Source of the DNA: Flavobacteriales bacterium
GTDB taxonomy: Bacteria; Bacteroidota; Bacteroidia; Flavobacteriales_G; Salibacteraceae
Direction of reading: 5' to 3'
Length of the DNA stretch: 31,893 bases
Assembly (NCBI GenBank): GCA_003499525.1
Contig: DNTB01000040.1
Coordinates: 1-31,893, forward strand
Under the pieces are notes generated by a model, which saw nothing but the letters and a program-made list of their open reading frames with translations, was not told where the DNA came from and ran no database searches. Numbering within the stretch: the first letter of the stretch is position 1; every line of letters begins with the position of its first letter. Below are positions 26,301 to 31,893 of the stretch, in pieces. Position numbers and translations under genes: made by a program.

Positions 26301-26811
26301 TTTGGGAACGCTCATCGATCATTACTATGAAATAAGAGCCGGTATAGGATTTAACAAAACTCCGGATGTTTACGGGGCTTTCCCAACCGATGCCTACTCG
26401 CATACCCCAGCCGATGAAGGAGCACAGCAACCTGGAATGACCGGTCAGGTTAAAGAAGATATCCTCAACCGTTGGGCCGAACTCGGACTTCAGGTTGAAA
26501 AAGGTCAGATCGTTTTCAATCCGTTTTTCTTTCATAAAGAAGAATTACTGGAAAAGGAAAAAGAGTTCAACTACATCGATGCCCGTGGTGATACCCGCAA
26601 AAGCATCATTCAAAAAAATGAGATGGCTTTTACGTATTGCGGTGTGCTCATCAAGTACCGTTTCGATGAAAACCAATTCATTGAAATTGAAGATCAAAAC
26701 CGTCAAAATATCAGGCTCGACCAATTACAAATACCCGCAAATTTGAGTTATGACATTTTCACGAGAAATGGAAAGATAAGATCGGTAACTTTGTGCTACC
26801 CATTTAGTTAA
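23365..26811 (+). CDS. Beta-1,3-oligoglucan phosphorylase, GH149-like, cytoplasmic
   Basis: The protein has 1148 residues from the ATG at 23365 (an in-frame TTG lies three bases earlier) and has no signal peptide. Its length and layout match GH149, whose bacterial and Euglena members release glucose 1-phosphate from beta-1,3-glucooligosaccharides. An N-terminal beta-sandwich (about 25-330) includes FGFVKLSEIENHTNETRTVEILDG and NIIPWGVGNELQN. A helical-barrel catalytic region follows, with NWRDIFQNWEALAYAYPEF and PEWNDANNALVGNG; D653 in WND is a candidate counterpart of the catalytic Asp region of GH94. GH161 is the main alternative. The enzyme conserves bond energy as glucose 1-phosphate. It lies four bases ahead of the last gene. 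Confidence 0.85.
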   Translation: MNHHLLVANKELIRESEEISGEYVQLRGDNYYRISGFDQMSPFFMTVVSSTDQWLFLASNGGISAGRVNPETVLFPYYTDDKIMDNPDHTGSKTVIRLKAGKERFLWEPFSVRYGGMYRIRRNLYKNKAGNKVLFEESNLDLELTFRYEWTFSPKFGFVKLSEIENHTNETRTVEILDGIRNIIPWGVGNELQNIRSTLVDAYKKNELIKEAGLGIFALSSMIVDRAEPSEALKATTVWSKGLENCEYLLSNNQVEDFRYGLNPKSEEFIKAQQGAFYTCGIVDLSSDKVHHWITVAELAQSTARVIDLSHNLQHNPNLIKEVLEDIERGTSDLIQFVGLADGLQIGADELCTGRHFSNVLFNIMRGGLFPLQYALERDDLKKYIAIRNHKTFQKHWNFLSSLPERIQHQEFSSKVAQQDDADLSRICDEYLPLTFSRRHGDPSRPWNYFNIKVKDQSGNNIYDYEGNWRDIFQNWEALAYAYPEFIKPMISKFLNASTADGYNPYRIMKNGIDWETIEPDDPWSYIGYWGDHQIIYLQKLLEHAERHFPGMLHEMLHEESFVFARVPYEIKPFEDILENPYDTIDFNDDLNALITHRISELGTDGQYLWDSTDKLVYVTLSEKLLITLLTKLYNFVPDGGIWLNTQRPEWNDANNALVGNGLSMITLHYVRRFMVFVKDLFSKSTKEQLTVHQELTHLLSAVSEQFARATQKDILNPTERLEVVTALGKAGEAFRNAAYNGFKGEKTTMNSAKVVAFIDMALILIDKTLRDSQRKDGLYHAYNLLLKKDEGIEVGHLYEMLEGQVAALSSGILEPYEAHQLLDNLKSSSMFRPDQYSYMLYPNRELAPFIEKNTLSKDFVQKSKLLQAMLADGDHSVFESSKNGKVHFIGDLHNAEDLKTIIKKLKDTQYAPLAEKEERMVLDEFEAIFDHKSFTGRSGTFYGYEGLGSIYWHMVSKLLLAVQENLIRAEKQNADKRILGTLIDHYYEIRAGIGFNKTPDVYGAFPTDAYSHTPADEGAQQPGMTGQVKEDILNRWAELGLQVEKGQIVFNPFFFHKEELLEKEKEFNYIDARGDTRKSIIQKNEMAFTYCGVLIKYRFDENQFIEIEDQNRQNIRLDQLQIPANLSYDIFTRNGKIRSVTLCYPFS

Positions 26812-26815
26812 GTGT

Positions 26816-28339
26816 ATGATTATCAGATTTTTACTTTTATTTGTACTTCTGAGCCTTACAAGTCTGGCTCAACAAACTACCCTAGATTTCACCTCAGTGC
26901 ATCATGAGTTTTATGGTTTTGGTGGCACGGTATTCTCTTTTGATGTGGACCCTACAAACGCCACCAATCCAGCAGGCAGACTCGTAAATACCGGAGGGGT
27001 TTGGGAAGGAGCCTACATCGATGTTCCCAGTAAGGTTCTTCTCGACATAGATAAAATCATAACGCTGGAATTCTACAGCAATACCCCATCTAATACAGTA
27101 TTGGTCAAACTTGAGGACAATAACAACACCGATGTTGAGGTAACAGAAACAGTAAATGGAACCGGATGGAATACCGTTTCCTTTGATTTCTCACAAGCGA
27201 GAATTTCCGGTACCGGAACTACAATAAATGCTTCGGGTTCGTATTACAAATTGGTCATTTTCGTAAATGGAGGTGTATCAAGTTCGGGTAGTTATTTTTT
27301 CGACAACATTACCTATCCCAATTATGCTTCCGCACACAGTCTGGATGTAATTTATGATGACCTGGTGTACGCGGAAGAATTTAATTATACCGGTGCGGTA
27401 GATACCAACGAATGGTTCAGCGAAGTGGTACCTCCGAATTCCTGGGGATGGCACAACGGCGAATCACAGCATTATACAAACCGATTAGATAATGCTTATG
27501 TCTCGAATGGAACACTAAAGATTGTAGCAAAAAGCGAGACTTACACTGCTTATGGATTAACCCTGGACTATACTTCTGCTCGGCTCAATTCCAATTTCAA
27601 CTTTACGTATGGAAGAATTGATGTCCGAGCCAAACTCCCACAAGGCGATGGCACCTGGCCTGCTATTTGGATGCTGGGCACCAGCATCGGAAATCATTGG
27701 CATCCATCTACGCTTCCGTGGCCGGACTGCGGCGAGATCGACATCATGGAGCATTGGGGTAATTATCCCGATGTTATTCACGGCAGTACGCATACCCTTT
27801 CGAGCCATGGAGCAACCATTAACACGAACACCATAATTGCGGAAACGGTAAGCGATTCATTTCATGTCTATTCTATGAATTGGTCACCGAATGAGATTTC
27901 ATTCCTGATAGATGATGAACTCTACTACACGTACAATCCACCAATAAAAAACGCGGCCACCTGGCCTTTTGACGACCCTCAGTTTATCATCTTGAATGTG
28001 GCTATGGGCGGCACTTTTTGGCCCATCGATCCAAACTTCGTAGAGAGCGAAATGGAGGTGGACTATGTACGGGTTTATCAGAATATTACCGCTACCAGCA
28101 AGCCAGATAAAAATGACATTCAACTATTTCCAAATCCTGCCAGAGATTTTATAAGCCTTAACACTGCTGAAAAAGGAAGATTTTTCATCTACAACACCCT
28201 CGGAAAAATAGTCTATATCATTGATATTCAATCTTATAAAAGTAATATTGATATCTCACCTTTGTCTAATGGACTCTATATCTGGAGGTACGAAGGTGAT
28301 CGGTCTATATCAAGCGGTGAGTTAATTATACTGAAATAA
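26816..28339 (+). CDS. Secreted GH16 beta-1,3-glucanase with N-terminal CBM-like domain and T9SS sorting domain
   Basis: The protein has 507 residues. After the signal peptide (MIIRFLLLFVLLSLTSLAQ), residues about 20-170 are a CBM4/CBM-like beta-sandwich that resembles the first domain of the 1434-residue protein (SFDVDPTNATNPAGRLVNT vs SVVVDPTNPSNFVLQS). GH16 covers about 183-420 with E307-I-D309-I-M-E312, WGWHNGESQHYTNR and ILNVAMGGTFW. A T9SS domain covers about 433-507 (IQLFPNPARDF ... NGLYIWR). It should act on the outer face of the cell as the primary laminarinase. It is the last gene of the operon; the next gene, a toxin, is convergent. Confidence 0.92.
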   Translation: MIIRFLLLFVLLSLTSLAQQTTLDFTSVHHEFYGFGGTVFSFDVDPTNATNPAGRLVNTGGVWEGAYIDVPSKVLLDIDKIITLEFYSNTPSNTVLVKLEDNNNTDVEVTETVNGTGWNTVSFDFSQARISGTGTTINASGSYYKLVIFVNGGVSSSGSYFFDNITYPNYASAHSLDVIYDDLVYAEEFNYTGAVDTNEWFSEVVPPNSWGWHNGESQHYTNRLDNAYVSNGTLKIVAKSETYTAYGLTLDYTSARLNSNFNFTYGRIDVRAKLPQGDGTWPAIWMLGTSIGNHWHPSTLPWPDCGEIDIMEHWGNYPDVIHGSTHTLSSHGATINTNTIIAETVSDSFHVYSMNWSPNEISFLIDDELYYTYNPPIKNAATWPFDDPQFIILNVAMGGTFWPIDPNFVESEMEVDYVRVYQNITATSKPDKNDIQLFPNPARDFISLNTAEKGRFFIYNTLGKIVYIIDIQSYKSNIDISPLSNGLYIWRYEGDRSISSGELIILK

Positions 28340-28368
28340 AAAGTAAATCTTAACGCCGTTTTCATTGA

Positions 28369-28785
28369 CTAGCTATGTGTGGCAAGAAACTCCTTTGGTG
28401 TCATTACAGGTAAATCAGATTTAATAAAATCACGGCCATTCCGAGTAATGATTACTGAACACTTAGCTGAGATGGCGCAATAATGCTGCATAGCATCTTC
28501 AAAATCAGAAAACTCAGAATTTAGCGCCTTCATCACAGTATCATTATCCATAGTGGCTATGGTACAAATTATCATAAACCTATTTAGTTTATTAATAACC
28601 TGACTTGGTTTTTCGTATTTGGATAGAATATAAGAAACAATGCCCACCGATAAAGGCGATAATATCAACTCCAATTTACCTGTATCAGCTAGAGTTGCTA
28701 TTCTGGCAATATGAGAGTAAAATGGCTGGCGTTGGGCCAATAGGTCAACAACAACATTTGCATCCAGGTAGAGTCGATGTCTCAT
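28369..28785 (-). CDS. PIN-domain toxin (VapC-like)
   Basis: The protein has 138 residues. It has the PIN ribonuclease fold. D8 (YLDAN), E96/D97 (FEDAMQHYCA) and D119 (TRNGRDF) are the usual metal-binding acidic positions. The second acidic position common in VapC proteins (around residues 43-48, SPLSVGIV) is not obvious, as in the PIN_3 type subfamily. It probably cleaves RNA and is held in check by the small upstream protein. Its start overlaps the antitoxin stop by four bases, a normal toxin-antitoxin junction. Confidence 0.88.
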   Translation of the reverse strand: MRHRLYLDANVVVDLLAQRQPFYSHIARIATLADTGKLELILSPLSVGIVSYILSKYEKPSQVINKLNRFMIICTIATMDNDTVMKALNSEFSDFEDAMQHYCAISAKCSVIITRNGRDFIKSDLPVMTPKEFLATHS

Positions 28786-29027
28786 AAATGCTTCTGCTCA
28801 TTGTAATTTCGATGCGCATCACGAGCATCCAACTCGGCGGGTACGTTTAAATCTGAAGATAGCGAACACACAAATGGAGATATCTCTATTTCACTTTTAT
28901 CTTTAGCTGTTATTGTGCTCAGATAAGCTTCGATAATTCGGGATAAGCTCATTTTTCTGGATGCTGCATATTTTTTGGCTCGCTCAATAATGTCTTTATC
29001 CAACTTGATATTTAGTTTCGCGTCCAT
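28782..29027 (-). CDS. Antitoxin (DUF6364-like ribbon-helix-helix)
   Basis: The protein has 81 residues. The N-terminus MDAKLNIKLDKDIIERAKKY then AASRKMSLSRIIEAYL has a beta strand followed by two helices, as in ribbon-helix-helix DNA-binding antitoxins. A flexible acidic C-terminal tail would wrap the toxin. It is translationally coupled to the PIN toxin. The promoter upstream carries two TATRCGCAYA repeats around its -7 box, which suggests self-repression. Confidence 0.8.
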   Translation of the reverse strand: MDAKLNIKLDKDIIERAKKYAASRKMSLSRIIEAYLSTITAKDKSEIEISPFVCSLSSDLNVPAELDARDAHRNYNEQKHL

Positions 29028-29037
29028 AGATTATAGT

Positions 29038-29076
29038 TATACGCACAAAAATATTAATTCTATGCGCATAAAACAA
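29038..29076 (-). promoter_or_regulatory. Toxin-antitoxin promoter with two operator-like repeats
   Basis: On the minus strand, TTG (29074-29076), 20 bases, then TATTTTTG (29046-29053), which matches TAnnTTTG. In plus-strand orientation, direct repeats TATACGCACAAAA (29038-29050) and TATGCGCATAAAA (29061-29073) overlap the -7 box and the spacer. The second contains the palindrome TATGCGCATA. Binding here would block the promoter. Confidence 0.6.
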
Positions 29077-29727
29077 TTGACTCTAATTTCGGTAGTTTTC
29101 ATGACATCACTCTCACTAACCTTCACTTCTTGTGAACCCTCAACTAAGAGTAAACTATCTGGTCTCTGGACGATAACGCGGGTTGAAGTAGGTGATCAGG
29201 AAATGACACCTAATGCCCGATGGGTACGGTTTTATGATGATGGCACCCAGGAATCCGGCAACGGATGGCAGCAGCATTCTATTGGAACGTGGCAATATGA
29301 CGCAAAGCTATTGCTCCTCAAAATTGAAAATACCAATGGCCTAAAGGACCCATTCGATGCTTTTCAAGTAGATTTAAAGGGTGACAAAATGAGTTGGTAC
29401 CGAGCTGAAGAAGGCCAGGAGACGAATATCTTTTTGGAGCGGATAGACAGAATTCCAGCTTCCGAAGGAGATCAACTCATGGGGTTTTGGACATCAGACT
29501 CTGCTGTACTCTTTATCCGATGGGATAAGCGCTATGTGTGGAGTATGGATACGCTCCGAAATGCAGGTATTTATCACGTTCATGGACATCGCAACGAAAT
29601 CCAGTTTATCGAAGAAGGGAAACCCCGGTCTTTTTATTCTTTTTCCATCGAAAACGACCAACTCGAACTTAAGCCCGATTCCGGAGACGTGCTCACTTTT
29701 ACAAGAAGTAGAGAGCTGGGGCAATAA
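29062..29727 (+). CDS. Lipocalin-like lipoprotein
   Basis: The start was set at the ATG at 29062, giving MRIKQLTLISVVFMTSLSLT, then FTSC with Cys24 as lipidation site. An earlier in-frame ATG would lie inside the antisense antitoxin gene. The protein has 221 residues. Mature sequence has LSGLWTITRVEVGDQEMTPN and repeating beta strands (ARWVRFYDDGTQESG, SIGTWQYD, FQVDLKGDKMSWYR), typical of lipocalin-like proteins in Bacteroidota. A second similar half starts near residue 140 (LMGFWTSDSAVLFIRW). The ligand is unknown. Its ATG lies inside the operator-like repeat of the antitoxin promoter. Confidence 0.7.
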   Translation: MRIKQLTLISVVFMTSLSLTFTSCEPSTKSKLSGLWTITRVEVGDQEMTPNARWVRFYDDGTQESGNGWQQHSIGTWQYDAKLLLLKIENTNGLKDPFDAFQVDLKGDKMSWYRAEEGQETNIFLERIDRIPASEGDQLMGFWTSDSAVLFIRWDKRYVWSMDTLRNAGIYHVHGHRNEIQFIEEGKPRSFYSFSIENDQLELKPDSGDVLTFTRSRELGQ

Positions 29728-29733
29728 ACATTT

Positions 29734-30693
29734 TTAACCCTTTGCCTTACTGTATACGGTTTTGTTATGACGGCCAGATGCTTTTAGTATACCTTTCCGA
29801 ACTCCACTAACCAGATCCCTACTGGCTGTTGCCGAAGAAATATTTCGAAAGACACTTAAATAATCCTTTCTTGAAAACGAACCAGCATGCAAATTCAAGA
29901 AATACTCGAGCCTTTCCTCACCTGTCTTTGGCCACGAACTCTGTGTTAAAAGTTCAGAAAGTGAATTATCAATAATATCCAGCATAAACTCAATAAAAAG
30001 GGTCGAATTCCCTTTTTTATCACATTCGCTGAGTACGCTGTAGTATTGGCTCTGAGCTTCATATATGAGTGATTCAATGGACATGTATTCAAATACACTG
30101 TGCTCAGAAGCCAGAATTAACATCTGCCATAGCCTTCCCATACGTCCATTGCCATCTACAAATGGGTGAATGAACTCCATTTCGTAATGGAATACGCAGC
30201 TTTTAATCAGAGCTGGCTCATCACTTTCCTTCACATACTGGAATAAATCATTCATCAATCTTTTGACCTGATGGTATGGAGGTGCTACATGAGCCAATTT
30301 TCCTCCTTTCGCTATTCCAACATTTTTATCACGGTAACTTCCAGGATTATCTATAAGACCAGACATTAAAACAGAATGAGCCCTTAGAAAAGATTTTTCT
30401 GAAGTACAATCGTACTTTTCAAATCTGTCATAGAGTTCTATAGCATTCCTCACTTCCCGTATGTCCTTTTGGGGGCCAAGAACTCTTTTGTTTTCAATAA
30501 GACCAGTTACTTGCTCTACCGTCAGGGTATTTCCTTCAATTTTTAATGAATTATGTATGGTTTTAATCCTATTCTGCTTTCTTAATCTGGGAGAAGGCTT
30601 TTCCAGGAAAACCGAATTGATTTTTCCAATCTTTTCCGAGATCGATGAAACCAGCAGCAAAATCTGCGAAGTAATACTGTATGGAGGGTTCAT
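29734..30693 (-). CDS. Fic family protein (AMP-transferase type) with C-terminal winged helix
   Basis: The start was set at the ATG at 30693 (MNPPYSITSQILLLVSSISE). An in-frame ATG at 30717 would force a perfect palindromic operator into the coding sequence. The protein has 319 residues. The inhibitory motif S49-L-K-I-E53-G is near the N-terminus, and the Fic core H176-P-F-V-D-G-N-G-R-M-G-R has all active-site residues. Together these fit class II self-inhibited Fic enzymes, which transfer AMP to a target protein. Residues about 255-319 form a winged helix likely to bind DNA (SFSRKDYLSVF, then NISSATASRDL). A palindrome at 30695-30714 directly next to a -7 box suggests autorepression. The target is unknown. 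Confidence 0.9.
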   Translation of the reverse strand: MNPPYSITSQILLLVSSISEKIGKINSVFLEKPSPRLRKQNRIKTIHNSLKIEGNTLTVEQVTGLIENKRVLGPQKDIREVRNAIELYDRFEKYDCTSEKSFLRAHSVLMSGLIDNPGSYRDKNVGIAKGGKLAHVAPPYHQVKRLMNDLFQYVKESDEPALIKSCVFHYEMEFIHPFVDGNGRMGRLWQMLILASEHSVFEYMSIESLIYEAQSQYYSVLSECDKKGNSTLFIEFMLDIIDNSLSELLTQSSWPKTGEERLEYFLNLHAGSFSRKDYLSVFRNISSATASRDLVSGVRKGILKASGRHNKTVYSKAKG

Positions 30694-30694
30694 A

Positions 30695-30714
30695 ATAGTA
30701 TCATATGATACTAT
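30695..30714. promoter_or_regulatory. Perfect 20-bp palindrome, candidate Fic autorepressor operator
   Basis: ATAGTATCAT is followed directly by its reverse complement ATGATACTAT, starting one base before the ATG at 30693. It sits immediately downstream of the -7 box TACTTTTG (minus strand, 30715-30722) and so covers the expected transcription start. Confidence 0.7.
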
Positions 30715-30722
30715 CAAAAGTA
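30715..30722 (-). promoter_or_regulatory. -7 box for the fic gene
   Basis: TACTTTTG on the minus strand matches TAnnTTTG. No clear -33 TTTG was found at the usual distance, so the promoter may be weak without an activator. Confidence 0.5.
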
Positions 30723-30827
30723 GGGTTTCATCTTTACTCGGTGATTCTAAACAGCATTTATCCCTCGATTGGTGTGATGTGCTGTTATATCAAAGTTTAG
30801 GGTTCAAGTAGTCTTTACCAGACGAAA

Positions 30828-30862
30828 GATCCGATAGTTCCCTGCAGCTATCAAAACGGATC
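30828..30862. repeat. Nested inverted repeat between the PKD-like protein gene and fic
   Basis: GATCCG and CGGATC enclose a second pair, ATAG and CTAT, around a 10-base centre, with an extra CAAAA on one side. It lies in the 205-base gap between the two genes. There is no T run, so it is not a standard terminator. A second hairpin (GGCTG 30877-30881 / CAGCC 30891-30895) lies just past the upstream gene's stop. Confidence 0.4.
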
Positions 30863-30898
30863 ACGGGGTATCGGCGGGCTGAACAATGAACAGCCTAA

Positions 30899-31792
30899 CT
30901 ATGATTTCTTAATGATCTTAGATAAGTGAACCTTATGATCTGTCGTATGTACCTCCAATAGATAAACTCCATCGGGAATAAAATCGAGCCGTAGGGATTT
31001 AGTGTTTTCATATTGTACCAAAACCTCAATTCCATTTAAAGTTACAATCCTGGTTTTAACGATGTTAACTTTTTCAGGTACATCAAAGAACAACACTTCC
31101 GTAACAGGATTGGGATAAACTATCATCGGGCAATTGTGGCAGTCGATTGCCTTTATTCCTAAAGGGATGACCGTAATATGGTAATACGGGCCTGCAGTAA
31201 ACTGACAATTCTTGGAATCGGTAATGGTTGGTGTATAAGAAATAGTGGTATCGGGCTTTGCCCAAAAACTATCTGGCTGATTCGAATCAATGAGTCCGTG
31301 AACAGGGGACCAGCTGAAAGTAATTGGGTCATAGCCTCCGCTAATATTGGCTCCCTTGTCTAGAAAAATTGAATCCCCCTGTTTTATTGAAAATGTCCAA
31401 TCGAGCAAACCTGTATTGAAATAGGAGGCCGTAACGATCACCGTATCATAAGCCTGACAGCCAACGCTATCAGTAATCTTTAAGAAAAAGACCAGAGAAG
31501 AATCCATAAAACTGCTTAAGTAGTCAATTTGTGGGTTCGCAATACTTGTATCGTTAAGAAAGTCTGATGCATACAAGAATGGTTTTGATGTCATTCCTGT
31601 TGAAACGGGTGTCATTGCCCATTCATAGGTAAAGGGTGGAATGCCATTAACGGCAGTGGGTACGCCACCCATGACCACTCCATTGTCCGCAGGACAAAGA
31701 TGTACGTCTGCCCCTGCATTAGCATCGCATTGCGCAAAGGTGACTTTGTAAAGAAACAAACTCAATATTGTCAGAAATATCTTCTTGTACAT
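30899..31792 (-). CDS. T9SS-sorted surface protein with PKD-like repeats
   Basis: The protein has 297 residues. A signal peptide (MYKKIFLTILSLFLYKVTFA) is followed by CDANAGADVHLCPADNGVVM and two beta-sandwich segments with PKD-like features (PFTYEWAM, then PITFSWSPVHGLIDSNQ, and ISYTPTITDSKNC). A type A sorting domain covers about 225-297 (MIVYPNPVTEVLFF ... GVYLLEVHTTDHK). It is probably an extracellular structural or adhesive protein; no enzyme domain is visible. The gene lies 10 bases after the stop of the partial gene at the right edge, so the two are probably co-transcribed. Confidence 0.8.
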   Translation of the reverse strand: MYKKIFLTILSLFLYKVTFAQCDANAGADVHLCPADNGVVMGGVPTAVNGIPPFTYEWAMTPVSTGMTSKPFLYASDFLNDTSIANPQIDYLSSFMDSSLVFFLKITDSVGCQAYDTVIVTASYFNTGLLDWTFSIKQGDSIFLDKGANISGGYDPITFSWSPVHGLIDSNQPDSFWAKPDTTISYTPTITDSKNCQFTAGPYYHITVIPLGIKAIDCHNCPMIVYPNPVTEVLFFDVPEKVNIVKTRIVTLNGIEVLVQYENTKSLRLDFIPDGVYLLEVHTTDHKVHLSKIIKKS

Positions 31793-31802
31793 AGTGGTAA
31801 AT

Positions 31803-31893
31803 TTAATTAATAATCAGGTTTTTAGCATCCACGGCCATTCCATCACAAATCAGAATCAGGGTATAAGCGCCGCTGCCGCATTCTATGTTAAAA
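31803..31893 (-). CDS. Partial CDS, last ~29 codons of an upstream gene (runs off right edge)
   Basis: The minus-strand frame is open from the window edge to TAA at 31803-31805 and ends ...CGSGAYTLILICDGMAVDAK then NLIIN. It is too short to identify. The close spacing to the gene that starts at 31792 supports a real coding region and an operon. Confidence 0.5.
   Translation of the reverse strand, partial: FNIECGSGAYTLILICDGMAVDAKNLIIN

Larger units (their letters stand above)
8517..28339 (+). other. Twelve-gene beta-glucan utilisation operon without SusC/SusD
   Basis: All genes are on one strand. Junctions overlap (stop/start TAATG, ATGA, or 14-29 bases) or are separated by 1-15 bases, so a single transcript from the promoter near 8487 is the simplest reading. 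No internal terminator hairpin was seen. No TonB-dependent SusC-like receptor or SusD-like lipoprotein is encoded. No clear rho-independent terminator follows the last gene at 28339. Confidence 0.8.

Noticed and set aside
28340..28368. Terminator at the end of the glucan operon
   Set aside because: The short gap is AT-rich but I could not find a stable hairpin with a T run; transcription may run into the convergent toxin gene.
30694..30717. Earlier ATG for the Fic protein
   Set aside because: It would translate through a perfect palindrome located right at the -7 box, and the shorter form begins as expected for the family.

Overview
The window comes from a member of the Bacteroidota, most likely a marine or aquatic flavobacterium- or cytophaga-like organism. 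Five things support this: C-terminal sorting domains of the type IX secretion system (T9SS) on four complete proteins; many lipoproteins with FISC/LMLSC/AISC/YSC/LFSC lipoboxes; Bacteroidota promoter boxes (TTTG-N20-TAnnTTTG) ahead of several genes; weak Shine-Dalgarno sequences; and a set of beta-1,3-glucan (laminarin-type) enzymes. No rRNA, tRNA, CRISPR array or insertion sequence was seen.

Left part (1-8332, all minus strand). A partial secreted surface protein runs off the left edge. Its signal peptide is encoded across a (CT)14 dinucleotide tract, which makes it a strong phase-variation candidate. Two giant T9SS-exported proteins follow (1434 and 1013 residues). Each carries eight copies of a ~112-residue, six-cysteine, starch-binding-like (CBM20/CBM48-type E-set) repeat. 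Rho-independent terminators follow both genes. The second giant gene is divergent from the operon described next.

Central part (8517-28339, all plus strand). Twelve genes lie in one direction with overlaps or gaps of at most about 15 bases: a NUDIX-type sugar regulator (NrtR/AraR-like), a periplasmic clan GH-A glucanase (GH158-like), an SGLT-type sodium/sugar symporter, two outer-membrane beta-barrels, an unknown lipoprotein, a two-domain carbohydrate-binding lipoprotein, a short GH16-like lipoprotein, an MFS sugar porter, a laminarinase-type GH16 lipoprotein, a GH30 lipoprotein, a cytoplasmic GH149-like beta-1,3-oligoglucan phosphorylase, and a T9SS-exported GH16. The inferred pathway is as follows. 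Surface GH16/GH30 enzymes cut and debranch beta-glucan. Oligosaccharides cross the outer membrane by the two barrels, because no SusC or SusD is present. The periplasmic GH158-like enzyme shortens them, SSS and MFS carriers import sugars, and GH149 phosphorolyses oligosaccharides to glucose 1-phosphate. The missing SusCD pair, the two co-transcribed barrels and the adjacent giant binding proteins make this the most unusual system in the window.

Right part (28369-31893). A VapBC-like toxin-antitoxin pair (minus) is divergent from a lipocalin-like lipoprotein (plus). Next come a Fic protein (minus) with a perfect 20-bp palindromic operator at its start, a T9SS-sorted PKD-like surface protein (minus), and the last 30 codons of another minus-strand gene at the right edge.
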